Assembly: GCA_020851915.1 (NCBI GenBank)
Contig: JADZBT010000052.1
Coordinates: forward strand, 1 to 6,313
Direction: 5' to 3'
DNA from: Alphaproteobacteria bacterium
GTDB taxonomy: Bacteria > Pseudomonadota > Alphaproteobacteria > Rickettsiales > RI-342
DNA: 6,313 bases
A model generated the notes under the pieces. The model was not told the DNA's origin, ran no database searches, and saw only the letters and a list, made by a program, of their open reading frames with translations. Below are positions 6,231-6,313 of the stretch, in pieces. A program made the translations under genes and the position numbers. Within the stretch, counting starts at the first letter, position 1. Each line of letters begins with the position of its first letter.

Positions 6231-6266
6231 CCCCGGATCTTCGCGGCGTTCGCCGCTCGTCCGGGG
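6231..6266. repeat. REP-like palindrome, unit 2
   Basis: Outer arms CCCCGGA (6231-6237) and TCCGGGG (6260-6266) enclose an asymmetric internal loop and a GCGGC/GCCGC stem (6243-6247 with 6252-6256) around a four-base loop. Its ends share CCCGGA/TCCGGG with unit 1, 12 bases away, so the two look like a pair of related elements. The spacer between them holds a small perfect dyad, CTCA-CTA-TGAG (6219-6229). No T-run follows on either strand. Confidence 0.7.
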
Positions 6267-6289
6267 TGTGTAGTTACCTTTGCTTAACC

Positions 6290-6313
6290 CTACTCCCGTT
6301 TCAGCCTTGCTCC
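6290..6313 (-). CDS. Possible 3' end of an upstream gene (seven codons and TAG)
   Basis: One minus-strand frame entering from the right edge reads GARLKRE and stops at TAG (6292-6290), 130 bases before mlaE. The residues would suit the end of an alanine racemase, which I recall next to mlaE in some alphaproteobacteria, but seven residues cannot identify a gene. A second frame stops nearby at TGA and the third stays open, so even the existence of this gene is a guess. Confidence 0.2.
   Translation of the reverse strand, partial: GARLKRE

Noticed and set aside
6188..6266. Intrinsic terminators for a gene upstream of mlaE
   Set aside because: The minus strand continues into an A-run after the 6188-6218 palindrome, and no T-run follows the 6231-6266 palindrome.

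Overview
The window is a compact block of bacterial housekeeping genes, all on the minus strand and transcribed from the right end to the left. Gene content, high G+C, an Fe-S-type PurF with a cleavable propeptide, and the cvpA-purF-SDR and mlaE-mlaF orders suggest an alphaproteobacterium. This is a judgement from gene content and general appearance; no lineage below class can be named from the sequence.

In transcription order: (1) a possible last few codons of an upstream gene at the right edge, unidentified (alr is a guess from gene order); (2) a roughly 130-base intergenic stretch with two GC-rich REP-like palindromes; (3) mlaE, the permease of an Mce-type lipid ABC transporter; (4) mlaF, its ATPase, overlapping mlaE by four bases; (5) a 55-base gap filled by a heptameric repeat with an inverted copy, which carries the ribosome binding site of the next gene; (6) radA, a DNA repair and recombination ATPase; (7) cvpA, a membrane protein with a long C-terminal extension; (8) purF, first committed enzyme of purine synthesis; (9) a short-chain dehydrogenase/reductase that overlaps purF and ends 17 bases from the left edge.

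Three of the five junctions are four-base stop/start overlaps (ATGA or GTGA), and radA-cvpA is separated by only 15 bases. The six genes therefore look like one operon or two closely linked ones. They do not share one pathway: lipid transport, recombination repair, and purine synthesis sit together. The break most likely to carry regulation is the mlaF-radA gap.

Nothing here is a clearly new system: the proteins are recognised families with intact key motifs. The most unusual item is the mlaF-radA gap. Its 5' arm can pair with any of three repeat copies, shifting by seven bases each time; one pairing hides the radA ribosome binding site and another leaves it free. The REP-like palindromes and the CvpA tail are secondary points of interest. 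No stretch longer than 300 bases lacks a gene.
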